NCBI RefSeq assembly: GCF_905163445.1
Contig: NC_053182.1
Coordinates: 6,510,001-6,574,000, forward strand
Reading direction: 5' to 3'
Source of the DNA: Pararge aegeria
Taxonomy: Eukaryota > Arthropoda > Insecta > Lepidoptera > Nymphalidae
DNA: 64,000 bases
Shown here: piece after piece, positions 39,401 through 49,790 of the stretch
Layout: each line of letters starts with the position of its first letter
How positions within the stretch are numbered: position 1 is the stretch's first letter
Program-made: the position numbers and the translations under genes
The notes under the pieces: generated by a model
Database searches by the model: none
What the model saw: the letters and a program-made list of their open reading frames with translations, nothing else
Told to the model about the DNA's origin: nothing

Positions 39401-42368
39401 TTTACGTTTCCATATTTAGAACATTTCCATACTAATATCAATAATTATGTCTGTAAGTTCTGCTGTTTGTTACAACCGTTTTATTCAAAAACTTTCTAGT
39501 AGAAAAGTAAGCGTAGCTTGTGTTATGATGGTATCCATAACACAAGCTACGCTTACTTAGTTAATTAGACCATAATTCACAGCAACACTTGGAGTTCTGT
39601 TATTTTGCTTTATTAATTTTGGCAAACAGGGCACAGAAACTTCTTTATCCAACCACGCATAACCAAAAGCACGGTGGCTAAGAGATCATGAAAAGTTAAA
39701 TTTTTCCTTTAGTTAACTGGACTGGACTGAAACTTGGTTTTTGTTTTTAAGTCCACCAATCTGCTAAGGGCTGGCAGCATCTGAGTTCTATAGAAACTTT
39801 TCTCTTACGAGAGGACTTAAAAGTTAAGGATTCGTCTTTTGATTGAATCATGTTTTGATATTTATATTTTTTATTTTATTGTTTTTTATAATATAATAAT
39901 GCGTAGAGGGGTAAAGGTGGACTGTCTGAAGCGAAACATATAAGGACTCATATCTGATTAAGAATTTATGAAATCGGTTAAAATAAAATTTAGCAAAGAC
40001 AAAATGGTATTCTGATAATATATATTATCTCGTTCATAAGTCAATCGACGTGTTAAATTATATCAAAAGATTCCATCCCATAAAACACCCACGATTTCAG
40101 TGTTTGTTTGCGATAAAACGTTTCAGCGAATAAAAAATACCGCACTTTGTTTACTTTCTTCCTAACTAAGGAAATAGGAGAATCCCAGCACGTTGTGCTG
40201 ACAAAGAGAGCCAGCCTTGTAATAAGTAGGTAAACATTCAGAAGCAAAAGCAATATGATTTAGTACACTTCAGACATTTCTTTTAGATGCTCGCAAAAAA
40301 AAAAAAATAACGCTGGTCTCGGATTAATATTGAGACGGAAAAAACCGCGGAAGCTCTGAGCTTACTCATCCGTTAGTTTTCATAATAAACGTCAGTGATA
40401 TGGATAAGTTATTAAACACGTGTAAGTACCTACACGTACGAGGATGTTTAATTTTATAAAGTTGAAAACTATAAATCTGCTTGTTTCTCAATCATTTACA
40501 TAACACAACCTTTCATTTTGTAGATTATATAATACTTTATGAAAACGATAAGTGTCATTGCAATTAATTTCGGCCAAAAAATTTTATAAAAATATTCATA
40601 ATATTTTAATTAGTAAATAAACTAAATGGTTTATAGTTCACTCAGCTTTAGAAAAACCGCTGGCAGCTGTTCTGACAACTAAAAAAAACTTATATTTACG
40701 TTTCCATATTTAGAACATTTCCATACTAATATCAATAATTATGTCTGTAAGTTCTGCTGTTTGTTACAACCGTTTTATTCAAAAACTTTCTAGTAGAAAA
40801 GTAAGCGTAGCTTGTGTTATGATGGTATCCATAACACAAGCTACGCTTACTTAGTTAATTAGACCATAATTCACAGCAACACTTGGAGTTCTGTTATTTT
40901 GCTTTATTAATTTTGGCAAACAGGGCACAGAAACTTCTTTATCCAACCACGCATAACCAAAAGCACGGTGGCTAAGAGATCATGAAAAGTTAAATTTTTC
41001 CTTTAGTTAACTGGACTGGACTGAAACTTGGTTTTTGTTTTTAAGTCCACCAATCTGCTAAGGGCTGGCAGCATCTGAGTTCTATAGAAACTTTTCTCTT
41101 ACGAGAGGACTTAAAAGTTAAGGATTCGTCTTTTGATTGAATCATGTTTTGATATTTATATTTTTTATTTTATTGTTTTTTCACTATGTGGTTTTAGATA
41201 AATAATTATGATTAAAAAAAGTTTTATAATTAAATTATAGATAATTCATTGAATTAAATATTATTGTTTCTGAGATAAAGCATTCGTAAAAAGTGATTTT
41301 AAAAATGTATTAGGTTTCGAACTTTACGCACTGAACTTTTCTTGGATTTACATGACTGATTGAATAATTTTCATGATTTATGCATTTATTGAAAGTCCAG
41401 AAATATTTTTCACTCGCTTGTATATATGATACGATAATGTACTACATCAATGAGGTCACATCAACACCTTTGTCCATTTAGATGTCTGTGAATCATTTAT
41501 TGAGGTGAGAATATTTTAGATGTCTACGTGATGAATAATTTGTACAGTTTCAAGTTTCTGTAATGCGATAGAAGTAAAAGTGGGCCAAAAATATTTTCAT
41601 ACTATAATAAACCATTTAAACATAAGGAATTTGGGTCATAAGATGTTATCTATCTATGAACGCATGAGATATTTCAAAAATTATTATTGTTAATGTGTAG
41701 CTATGGCTTCTGAGTTTTGTTTTAGCGGAGTCCGTATACATATGATATAATTTGTGTGTCGCGTAGACGTAAAGGTATCTAAAGGCATCTAGTCTATATA
41801 TACAACAAAAAAAATTGAAGTTTCTGTCTGTGTATTTCTTTGAGCTGAAATAATTTCCTTTGAGCTCAGAATATCGTAATTTGACATTAGACAGCATCAT
41901 CATCATCATAAAATGTCTGGTGGTCTGAGCTGTTGGAATGGCTTAACAGATTTAATGTGTTATTAAAGGCTATTATTACCAGTAGGAAAAAAAAAAAACC
42001 CTTAAAGGTGGAGAATAAACATGAAATAACCTTGCCATACAAACGAATGGGAAGGTTTTTTTTATTAAAAACCGTAAGAAGTCGCGGACCACGCTAGCGG
42101 TGTAAACTAAACACGATCTACGTAATGTGATTTGTTTAGCATTCGTGTAAATAACTCACATTAAGATCGCATAACTTTTGATGGTTAGTTTATTTTATTC
42201 ATACATTAGTGAGGGAAACATTAGTATCAATCAAATCTATATTTGTACAGGAATGTTGATTTGCGAAAAATAAATAGAGAAGCGTTTTTACTCACCAGAC
42301 TTGCCAACTCGGGAGCTGCCAATGACAGCGATGCGCACGCGCGGCGGGCAAGCACGCTCGTCCCTCAT
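30394..42368 (-). CDS. Divergent Ras-like small GTPase, RERG/RASL12 type, 6 coding exons
   Basis: Predicted 234-aa GTP-binding protein. Exons are 42368-42296, 36377-36321, 36214-36114, 33132-32938, 31235-31058 and 30494-30394. All introns are GT-AG and phases are continuous (705 nt including TGA). G1/P-loop is GSSRVGKS (17-24), so Ras Gly12 and Gly13 positions are Ser and Arg. Switch I reads EYHSNTD (38-44), with Asn at the Thr35 position. G3 is DVSG (64-67), followed by Ser where Ras has Gln61. G4 is NKTD (133-136) and G5 is EAS (161-163). A Ser/Ala/Pro-rich stretch (108-125) precedes G4. The tail is Ala/Pro-rich, ends AAAAP and has no CAAX box. RERG and RASL12 also lack prenylation signals; as I recall, RASL12 also has Asn in switch I. 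Regulated GTP hydrolysis is therefore doubtful. The exact orthologue is not settled. Confidence 0.9.
31058..31235 (-). CDS. Ras-like GTPase, coding exon 5 (G5, helix 5)
   Basis: Acceptor gatgcag|GTGCCA and donor AATAG|gtatgt. It encodes VPTKEGQAISSAHGASFSEA, helix 5 (LYRCVDRLLAEVR) and a basic segment ending VTKMLGSLI, resembling the RERG family end of the G domain. Confidence 0.93.
31310..31430 (+). repeat. Dispersed repeat fragment in GTPase intron 4
   Basis: 'actagcgacccaccccggct' and 'tcgcacggctccaattta', a segment widespread in lepidopteran genomes; superfamily not assigned. Confidence 0.45.
31685..31800 (+). mobile_element. tRNA-like SINE head in GTPase intron 4
   Basis: Has an A-box-like TAGCTTAGTGGTCAAAGCG and B-box-like GATTCAAATCC at normal tRNA spacing, then 'ctgtcggttacgacaatttt' and an AT-rich tail. 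The acceptor stem does not pair well, so a tRNA-derived SINE or tRNA pseudogene is likelier than a working tRNA gene. Confidence 0.6.
32938..33132 (-). CDS. Ras-like GTPase, coding exon 4 (G4 NKTD)
   Basis: Acceptor tgttacag|ATACAATGG and donor AGACAG|gttagt; exactly 65 codons. It starts IQWADACLLVYSVTDRSSFE, the typical Ras strand 4 and helix 3 segment, and ends LALLGNKTDLDHLRQ. Confidence 0.96.
34918..35042 (-). repeat. Dispersed repeat family C, partial
   Basis: 'agttaacccttgagtgcatt', 'agtctaagatgataaccggc', 'ccacgcgacatcttcccgga'; in GTPase intron 3. Confidence 0.65.
36114..36214 (-). CDS. Ras-like GTPase, coding exon 3 (strands 2-3, G3)
   Basis: Acceptor atccacag|ATCTAC and donor GAACAG|gtaaat. 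It encodes residues 44-77, including LEVIDVSGSNADKF; the G3 DxxG is present but Gln61 is replaced by Ser. Confidence 0.93.
36321..36377 (-). CDS. Ras-like GTPase, coding exon 2 (helix 1 and switch I)
   Basis: Acceptor tgttacag|CTCTC and donor ATACAG|gtgaga. It encodes ALIVRYLTRRYIGEYHSNT, aligning with helix 1 and switch I of RERG/RASL12 proteins. The following intron is only 106 bp (36320-36215). Confidence 0.93.
36840..36975 (-). pseudogene. LINE 3' tail, minus strand, decayed
   Basis: Minus strand: 'gttgcctagcagagataaag', 'cgataaggccgcttattgga', then a run to 'gaataaagtgtat'. Located in the first coding intron of the GTPase gene. Confidence 0.6.
37500..37690 (+). pseudogene. LINE ORF2 C-terminal remnant
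   Basis: The plus frame around 37563-37690 reads HVVEIPSIHTKHFASLFLIL, then TAKVWNALPSS, the typical end of a jockey/CR1-like reverse transcriptase ORF. It is joined directly to an opposite-strand LINE tail. Confidence 0.6.
37692..37860 (-). pseudogene. LINE 3' tail, minus strand
   Basis: Minus strand: 'tactttggttggttgccttg', 'aagcgataaggccgcctatt' and 'gtacaataaagtgtattttg', then (atttg)n. Same family as 56100-56262 and 36840-36975. Confidence 0.7.
38599..39887. repeat. Tandem duplication, unit 1 (1,289 bp)
   Basis: Direct repeat of the unit at 39893, offset 1,294 bp, within the first coding intron of the GTPase gene. I saw no difference between units by eye, including a 13-A run and a 23-bp inverted repeat. 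The sequence is non-coding; a 66-codon frame at 38759-38959 (and its copy) has no recognisable domain. Confidence 0.95.
39505..39558. repeat. 23-bp perfect inverted repeat made of SINE tail sequence
   Basis: Arms 39505-39527 and 39536-39558 with an 8-nt loop. Both arms match the 'aagctacgcttact' 3' end of the tRNA-derived SINE seen complete at 55500-55730. Repeated at 40799-40852 in the second tandem unit. Confidence 0.9.
39893..41181. repeat. Tandem duplication, unit 2 (1,289 bp)
   Basis: Second copy of the 38599-39887 unit, separated by 5 bp (ataat). Identity stops sharply at both edges. Either a very recent duplication or an assembly artefact. Confidence 0.95.
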
Positions 42369-42385
42369 GGTTGGATGCAATTCAG
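42296..42385 (-). CDS. Ras-like GTPase, first coding exon (P-loop)
   Basis: The exon runs from acceptor tgtttcag at 42386 to donor TCTG|gtgagt at 42295. The first 17 nt (42385-42369) are taken as 5' UTR, with ATG at 42368-42366. Residues 1-24 include the start of the G domain (RIAVIGSSRVGKS). The reading frame is open across the 17 nt, so an upstream in-frame start in another exon cannot be excluded. Confidence 0.85.
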
Positions 42386-42740
42386 CTGAAACAATTAACA
42401 CAATGTTAATAAAAAAAACAGCAAATTGCGTGTCGGACTCGCACACGAAGGTTTCAGTACCATTATCTATAAGAACGAAAAAAAATAATGTCTGTTGTCC
42501 CCACAAACATTTATTTCAATGTGTTTGTGGTAATAGCGGCAACAGGAATACATCATGTGTGCAAATTTCAACTGACTAAATACCATAGACAGATCGACGG
42601 TCGAACAAGTACAGCTGTGCTTACTAATAGGGTTCCGTTTTATTCTTTGGATACGGAAGCGATGTTTATTGTAAAATTTACAGTCAATGAAAGAAATATT
42701 CAGTAGGTAAACATAAAACATAGAAGTGGGTTTAAGAGTT

Positions 42741-42792
42741 GAGAAAATATATTAATTAACAAACAAACGTTGTTAAATTAATATATTTTCTT
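42741..42792. repeat. About 20-bp near-perfect inverted repeat
   Basis: gagaaaatatattaattaac against gttaaattaatatattttct, one indel, about 11-nt loop; AT-rich. Confidence 0.7.
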
Positions 42793-44276
42793 AAATAAAT
42801 AATGAGCATGACGGCACAAGAGCGCCTAGCCGTGACGGCATATGGGTCCAATACCCAAAACACCACAATGTATGATTACTAAAAATACGAAAAAAACAAC
42901 CTATCGTTTCGTTATTGCGCCTGAGTCATTGTTTAATATCTATTTTGCCTTTTCTGACGGCGAATTATTTCAAGAAAACATACGGGCGTGCGACCACAAA
43001 AAATATTTGATTGTTTTGAAACTCTTCCAAGTACTAAATCTAAAATCAGCGGGATAACATGAGACGTTCTTGGTTTCATTCATTAGATAGTTCTCGCTCG
43101 CCGATGACGTCTACCAACTTTCGTAGGTACTATATTTATATTAAATAAGTATACGATACTAAATACGTCATTATAGAGCAAATAGCCAGATTTTACGATC
43201 ATTATGATCTTCATAAACAAACAACCGCGATCTAAAACTAAATTAAGATCGTTTCAACCAGTCATAATAACATAATATAAAATTTAAAGAGAAAAATAAT
43301 TACTAATGCATTTTTAAAAGCACTATTACTAATTAATTATTATATTAATATAATATAGAAATTCCGAAAAGGGCATTGATCCAAAAAAGAGTACAAATCG
43401 AAAACAGACTGCTAAAACAATATAAGGTAGGTTGGTTTGGTACTCGAACGAATGTAAACTTAAGTATTTTGACAGGTATTCTAAGATGTTTCATTTATAA
43501 TTAATAGAGATTTGGGGTGATTCACATCTCTACAAGACGGATGGCATGTGAAGTGTGAAATGCGGTTGATTAATTCACCAAAAATCTCAACAATAACATC
43601 GCAATGGAGCTTAGAGGATATTAATAGCTTGCTTTACGTCAGCACTTGCTTCCTAAACGCTTTAACCGTAGTCCGTTGCGTATAGACGAGCTTGCAGGTG
43701 ACAGTCGCAAACAATGACGCAATTATCTATGTAATATTATTACATAAATGAACTATTGTCTTGAATTTATTTGATAGTATATAGCGATCGTGCCGCCACG
43801 CACCAGAACAGTCTTCGGCGCAAACTCCACTATCCCTCGGTTATGTAAATTATACAATAAATTCAGTCAGTCAATTGACATTAACTTTAAAAGTGCTATA
43901 CTTTTCGTAAAATTATCATCAGTAAATTAACCAATCTGTCATCCCGAGTTTAATACTATCTTAATCATTGTTTATTTTTTATAATTAGTCTCTTTAGTAT
44001 GTAGAGTAGTTAAACATATTCTAATTTTAATTTTAATTTTAATCATAACTTCTTTTATAATAATAATTTAGTTTTTTCCGTTTGTAGCTGATTCGGCTTT
44101 TGTTGTTGTTCTTTTTATTCGTTTTTATTGCTTCTCTTTGAAAATTGTTAGTTCATAAGCGAAATTAGCATGTAGTGTTTACCTTTAAATGGTTTTGCAT
44201 ACGCTGTGTAATGTCTATATGATAAGTAATATTATTTTTATTTATGTAAAATCACTGGTAGACCCTATAAATAAAT

Positions 44277-44598
44277 AAATAAATAAATAGTCATCATCAC
44301 ATTTACTGGCCCACTACAGAGCATGGGTTTCCTCCCACACTGAGAGGGCGTTAAGGCAGTAGTCCACCACGCTGGCCCAGTGCGTATTGGTGGACTCCAC
44401 ACACCTTTGAGAACATTATGTAGAACTCTCAGGCATGGAGGTTTCTTTACGATGTTTTCCTTCACCGTTGAAGCAAGTGATATTTTAATTACATAAAACG
44501 AAAATAACTTGGAAAAACTTGAGGTGCGTGCTGGGATTCGAACTCGGCCACCTCAAGGTGAAGTCGAGCGCCTACCCAATGCGCTATCACTGCCTAAT
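44277..44598 (-). mobile_element. tRNA-derived SINE, family B, near full length
   Basis: Minus-strand copy with the tRNA-like head (about 44598-44530, GAGTTCGAATCCC) and the conserved core, ending in gatgatgact next to an (aaat)n microsatellite at 44268-44288. Confidence 0.88.
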
Positions 44599-44604
44599 TC
44601 AAAG

Positions 44605-44678
44605 TAATTATAGAATATATTTCTTAATATTATATAATTACTAATTATAGAATATATTTCTGAATATTATATAATTAC
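44605..44678. repeat. 37-bp tandem duplication
   Basis: 'taattatagaatatatttct' plus 17 further bases occurs twice in tandem at 37-bp spacing with one visible difference, immediately after the SINE at 44277-44598. Confidence 0.85.
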
Positions 44679-45774
44679 TTTCAGTTACTATCAAAGTATT
44701 TGGTATTTATAGATATGCACAGGTTATACCTGACCGTACAATGTACATATCATACTTAGTAACAGTATAGGTACCTGGGTCGATTAAGAAGTAAAAAAAG
44801 ACAGCTAGCTTACAAAAAAAGTTAAAATTTCGTAGATTCCTTTTTGATAACGTTATCAAAAGTTGGATTAAAATTACAAGACACGAGGAAATCATAGCGT
44901 TTATATTTTAAAACAAGTTTTCATTTAAATTTAAATCGAATAGGTACAACAAATTCGTTTTGCTAAGTCGTTTATCATTTGGGCGAAGAAGCGAAGTCAA
45001 ATTAAAAGCCGGTATACTTTATTTCGATAGTAAATCTAGTTTCTTACGTGATTTTATCGTTGGTTTTTATTGCGAGGACCATTTTATGGGATGGAACAAT
45101 TTAAACATTGATTTCGTACGCTCTTATCTTTTCGGCGTTCAAATCTAGCCAAGCTTTTACTAACCAAAGCTTTTTTGTTAAGTGTAAAACATTTTTGATT
45201 TTAATTTATGAGTTAAAGTTTAAAAGATGATATTGCTTTATATTTGACGTACCTATGTTGTTTTTATGTAAAGATTTTTCGACATGATGCACAATCTAGA
45301 ATAATCTAAAAACAGTAAGAATGTTCGAATGCAATGTAAAAATTCGCAATTACGAGGCTGACAGAATTTAATTCCGTCGGAGTATGAATTGCGGTTCATA
45401 AATGAGCGATGCCTTACGATTTGAATGTTTGACTAAGACTTCGTTACAGAATGTAGATTAAAGAACACGTTTGGTACTTTAGTTGCGTTCAGTTCATTCA
45501 TGTCTGTAGATAAAATTTAATATTGAAATTAATGTAAATTAATTGAAAAGTTATAATATTATTATTATTAAAATACCGGTCACGCTAGGGTTTTAATCGA
45601 ATGATCAGTTAAAACCTAATATAGCAATGACCAATTAATTAAATAACGATCCATGAAAATAGCAATACTCAAATCAAGACTTCTCTGGCGCAGCGGTGAG
45701 TTTTGTGGTTTTAAGTTAGAGGCCCCGGGTTCGACATGGGTAAGTCGGGAATTTATAATTTCTGAATTTTGTCT

Positions 45775-46005
45775 GGTCTGGTCTAGTGAAAGGCTTCGGG
45801 CGTGGCTAGTTTATCACCCTAACGACAATTACGCGCCGCTAAGCGATTTAGTTCCGGTACGATATCGAAAATACAGCTCATAAATATAGAATATTAGGGA
45901 TATAGGGTTTTAATATAATTGCCATACTTCCTAAGAGCTCGCTACCATCATTTACCACCAGAAAATTCTAGTCAAGGGCTAACTTTTAGTCGAATAAAAA
46001 AATCG
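45775..46005 (+). repeat. Dispersed repeat family C
   Basis: 'gaaaggcttcgggcgtggct', 'aagcgatttagttccggtac', 'ataattgccatacttcctaa', 'ctagtcaagggctaactttt'. Confidence 0.65.
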
Positions 46006-47074
46006 CCCTGCACATTAGCGAACTTGTTCGATTCACCGCCGTGTACCGTCGCCGGTAGTGTATGGATATTGCGTCGCGACTCGCGACGCTGTCAAGCTTT
46101 TATTTATGTTTGGCGCCAACAAATAAAATAATTTCCACTCCCTGTCGCTAAAAAAACGCCGGATGCTGCCAAGCATTTGCTTTTGACGCAGCAGTAGACA
46201 GCTAAATGCGCAAGTAAAATCTGCACATTTAAAATTTACAAATTCGATATACGGAGTACATTAGCTTTAAGGAATTAAAAAAGGTTTCGTAAAATTGTGT
46301 TTTTGTAATTAATGAATCCTAAAAAACTCATTAAGCTCTTTGTTTTATTATGACCACGTTTACGTATTAAATAGATTTAAGATGGAATTTGACGCTGTTG
46401 CTTAAGGTAGGTACGAAATAAAAAAAAGGTTTTAAGTTACCAGACCCTTTCCACAATCCATTAATATATGCAAAAGGACTTATGATTATGTGAGGAGTGC
46501 TCGTATTCAGTTCGAACAAATATTCATATATAAAGGAGCTGGATAGTGAGTAATTAATCGATATTGGCTTTCTGTAGAATAGGTTTAGTCTAGTTCAACT
46601 AAATATACAACGTGTAACAGAATTACGAAATACTGTTGAAAGGTGCATAAGTATATTTCATAAGGAATCACCCTGTGAAAATATTAAATTAAAAAAAAGC
46701 ATATTCATTTTTTCATACACACTTTTCAAAAAATTCTAAAAGTTTACTTATGACAACCCTATTGAAGATAAAATACCGAAACGTGGTTAGTACCTACTTT
46801 ATGCGACGCGTAACTAATAAGTGACAGGAGTCACTTGGTTTTACTTTTGCATTTGATTTTAGGGCTGCATCTGATTAGGTACTTTCAGTAAAAACTATGG
46901 CAACGGGTCACTCCAAAACTATCAGCGTCTCGATTTCACAGCTAAGTCTCAGAGACAGTAAATAATGTCCCTTTATAGCCTCTGAAGTATTATATCGGCT
47001 TTCATTTACACGTATGATGAAAGGATTGTTATACTTAGAGCTTACGAAAATTTACTCACACAGACGTTCTGACA

Positions 47075-47225
47075 AGCAGTTTAGTCTTCCGGCACGAGGT
47101 CACGTAGAAACCGATTAATGGTATGGATATAACTTCTATACCCCTGACAGGTGAGACCCCGACTTAGACCGCATCACCACTTACAACCAGTAGAAAGTGC
47201 AGTCAAAGACAATTACAGTCAAAGA
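47075..47225 (+). repeat. Dispersed repeat family C, partial
   Basis: 'cggcacgaggtcacgtagaa', 'accgattaatggtatggata', 'cttctatacccctgacaggt', 'gcatcaccacttacaaccag'. Confidence 0.65.
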
Positions 47226-48439
47226 TAGACTTGTAGAGGAAATCTAATTGCCATTTATTTCGTTAGAGCAGGCAGATATTTTGCAATTAAAAGTTATCTA
47301 ACTTGTTACTGTTATCCAACTGAACAAAACTTGATACTGGTATTGAAACAAAATCATCTGGTGGTATTACAAGAATACGGAGATCCCAATACCTATTCTT
47401 TGTCTATGTTTCTATTTCACGTATTGCGTGAGTGCCTTAACAAGCGTTAATATTATAAATTATTTTAAAAAGATCAAAAATCAGACTACTAATTATTTTG
47501 TTATTTACTGTTTGATAGTAATAATATTTCCTGATAAACGTGTAAGTACAATCCACATTCCTTTCACTAACAGTACGTCTTTCAATTTTAATTAATTATT
47601 ATCAAATAAATAGGTTTGTTTCGATACTTATAATAACAGATACTGCCTCGGGCACGTGGAATCACGACCGCCCGTCAATGTTTGTTATGCCTATCGTAGA
47701 TCAGATTTTGTGTGATGATCCAGCATGGCTTATAATATGTCAAAAATATTCTCTTATCAATCAATACCAATTTGTATCCTGAGTAATCTATAGATTATAT
47801 ACAAATTGGATTACAGTTAATATTTTCGGGGATAAATAATACATTTCTGTACTAAATCTTAAATAAATTTGCTATATAAAAAGACAAGACCCTATTCTCA
47901 GTAACAAAAAATTAGGAAAAACGAAATTTTAAATTTCTAAGTTAGTATACCAGGAAATGCTTCAAAACTATTCAGAATAATGCAGTGAAGGAAATACTGT
48001 CGAAAGTATTTGTTTCCAGTTTCCATGCCGCTGTTGGGCACACGCCTCCACTCCCATAGGACACAGAGAGAGCAGTGCAGTTACAATGAATAGAAAAAAC
48101 GAATCCAATTCAAAATGTTTAACGTCCATAAATGTTTATTTGTTGGAAAGGATCGCATTATAAGTATTGTTTTCTGTTCACAAATAAAAAGCATAGGGTG
48201 CGTTTCGACTGAAACGTAGATTTGCGAAGTGGAGTGCAATCATTGACCGATAATAGAAAGTTAATTTAATTAAATTATCTCTCAATAATTTGATTTGTCT
48301 TTCACGTGATAGTCTCTGCTTCAGTCAAAAGAACTTTTTGATTGGTAATAAGGACTTTAAAATAAAATACATGATTTATTTGTAAAATACCACGAAAGGT
48401 GGAACAGTACCGGAAGTTTCATGTTTTTTTTTACTCCGA

Positions 48440-48655
48440 AACAAGTTAGCCCTTAACAGCAACTTTACCTGAGTAGTGATGTTGCAGTCTTAGAAGGTAG
48501 GCGGGCAAACCTTTTAAGGCAGTTCTACTAGTATTACACCAATACCCCTAATCTGTGTCCACTCGGCATCGTACCGGAAGGCTAATTCGCTTGGCGATGT
48601 GATTTTTTCGGTAAGGTGGTAAGTAGCTACTGCTGAAGCCACCCACCAAACAAAA
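48440..48655 (-). repeat. Dispersed repeat family C
   Basis: 'aacaagttagcccttaacag', 'tgcagtcttagaaggtaggc', 'atcgtaccggaaggctaatt', 'actgctgaagccacccacca'. Confidence 0.65.
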
Positions 48656-49368
48656 AAAATAAGAAATTCAAAAATTCCAAACTGCTAGCTGGGAATCGAA
48701 CCCTCTCATTGGGTTATAGGGAGGTCGTCAAGTTACATTCAACAAGCGAAACCGTATCCCACGATTATTTTAATAAAGTTATACCTAATAACTTTGCATA
48801 ATATTATCTATTCCGTTTATGGCGAATAACAAAATGTATCTAAGTTACACATGCAAAAGGTCATAAGCGTAGGTGTAGACAGTGTTTTTTTACTAAGCGC
48901 GGTTTTCACTTAACAAATTAAGCTTATATTAGTCACAGTGAGACGAATCGAGGCGTGGGTGAATCTCTTTAGCTCTACGAAGATAGAAACGGATTAGTGG
49001 GTGTAAATTCGCATTTCAAACATTGAACTTGAATCATCGTAATCATTTTAAAGATTTAACACGTCTCTGTCTCTAATTTCCTATCAATTGAAGTATTTGT
49101 AAGCAACGCTTTGCTGTTAGGTTAGGTAAGTAACTGTAATCGGAAACTTTTTCCAATCTATTACGAGGACCACATTTATTTGTGTTTAGTAATTTGGAAA
49201 TCATTGTCTTTAAGCTAACCTTGCCGTTTATCAAAAACTTGTTCAGCATACTTCTTATAATTTTATGGATAAATTTATTTAGAACAGTCAACAAGTTCGA
49301 AAATGTGTTAATTCTTGATCAAGCTCCCAAAAATATGAACGATGGCTCATTCGATTCGGAATGCCGTA

Positions 49369-49420
49369 TAGAAAAATGTATCGAAAGTATATATGTATAT
49401 ACTTTCGATACATTTTTCTA
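49369..49420. repeat. 25-bp perfect palindrome, 2-nt loop
   Basis: Arms 49369-49393 and 49396-49420 around 'tg'. Left arm begins tagaaaaatgtatcgaaagt. Confidence 0.95.
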
Positions 49421-49485
49421 AAGCACATAAAAAATTGCAACTGTTATTAACATTTTATTTACATAGAGAGTGAAATAGACGAATA

Positions 49486-49515
49486 AAAATGGGATAGTAG
49501 GTACTATCCCATTTT
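49486..49515. repeat. 14-bp perfect palindrome
   Basis: aaaatgggatagta, gg, tactatcccatttt; only 65 bp from the previous palindrome. Confidence 0.9.
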
Positions 49516-49539
49516 ACCGAGTTAGATTTCCGGCATGCA

Positions 49540-49790
49540 CTAAGGTATGTGCGTTTTAAATTTATTCAATTAAAATATCACTTGCTTTAACTATGACGCA
49601 AATAGCATCGTTAGAGAAACTACATACCCGAGAGTCATCCATAACGTTCTCAAAGACGTGTAAAGTCTATTTACCAATTCGCACTTGGCCAGCGTGGTAG
49701 ACTACGCCTTTAACATATCTCATAGAAGGGACACCTGGTCCCTGCATTAGGCCGGTAAAGGATTGATTATGATGGTACTCTACAAATAAC
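49540..49790 (+). mobile_element. SINE family B, head missing
   Basis: Contains 'aaggtatgtgcgttttaaat', 'ataacgttctcaaagacgtg', 'ttggccagcgtggtagacta' and a decayed tail 'taggccggtaaaggattgat'. Confidence 0.75.

Noticed and set aside
44265..44465. 66-codon minus-strand ORF
   Set aside because: Lies within SINE family B; the same frame arises in any copy.
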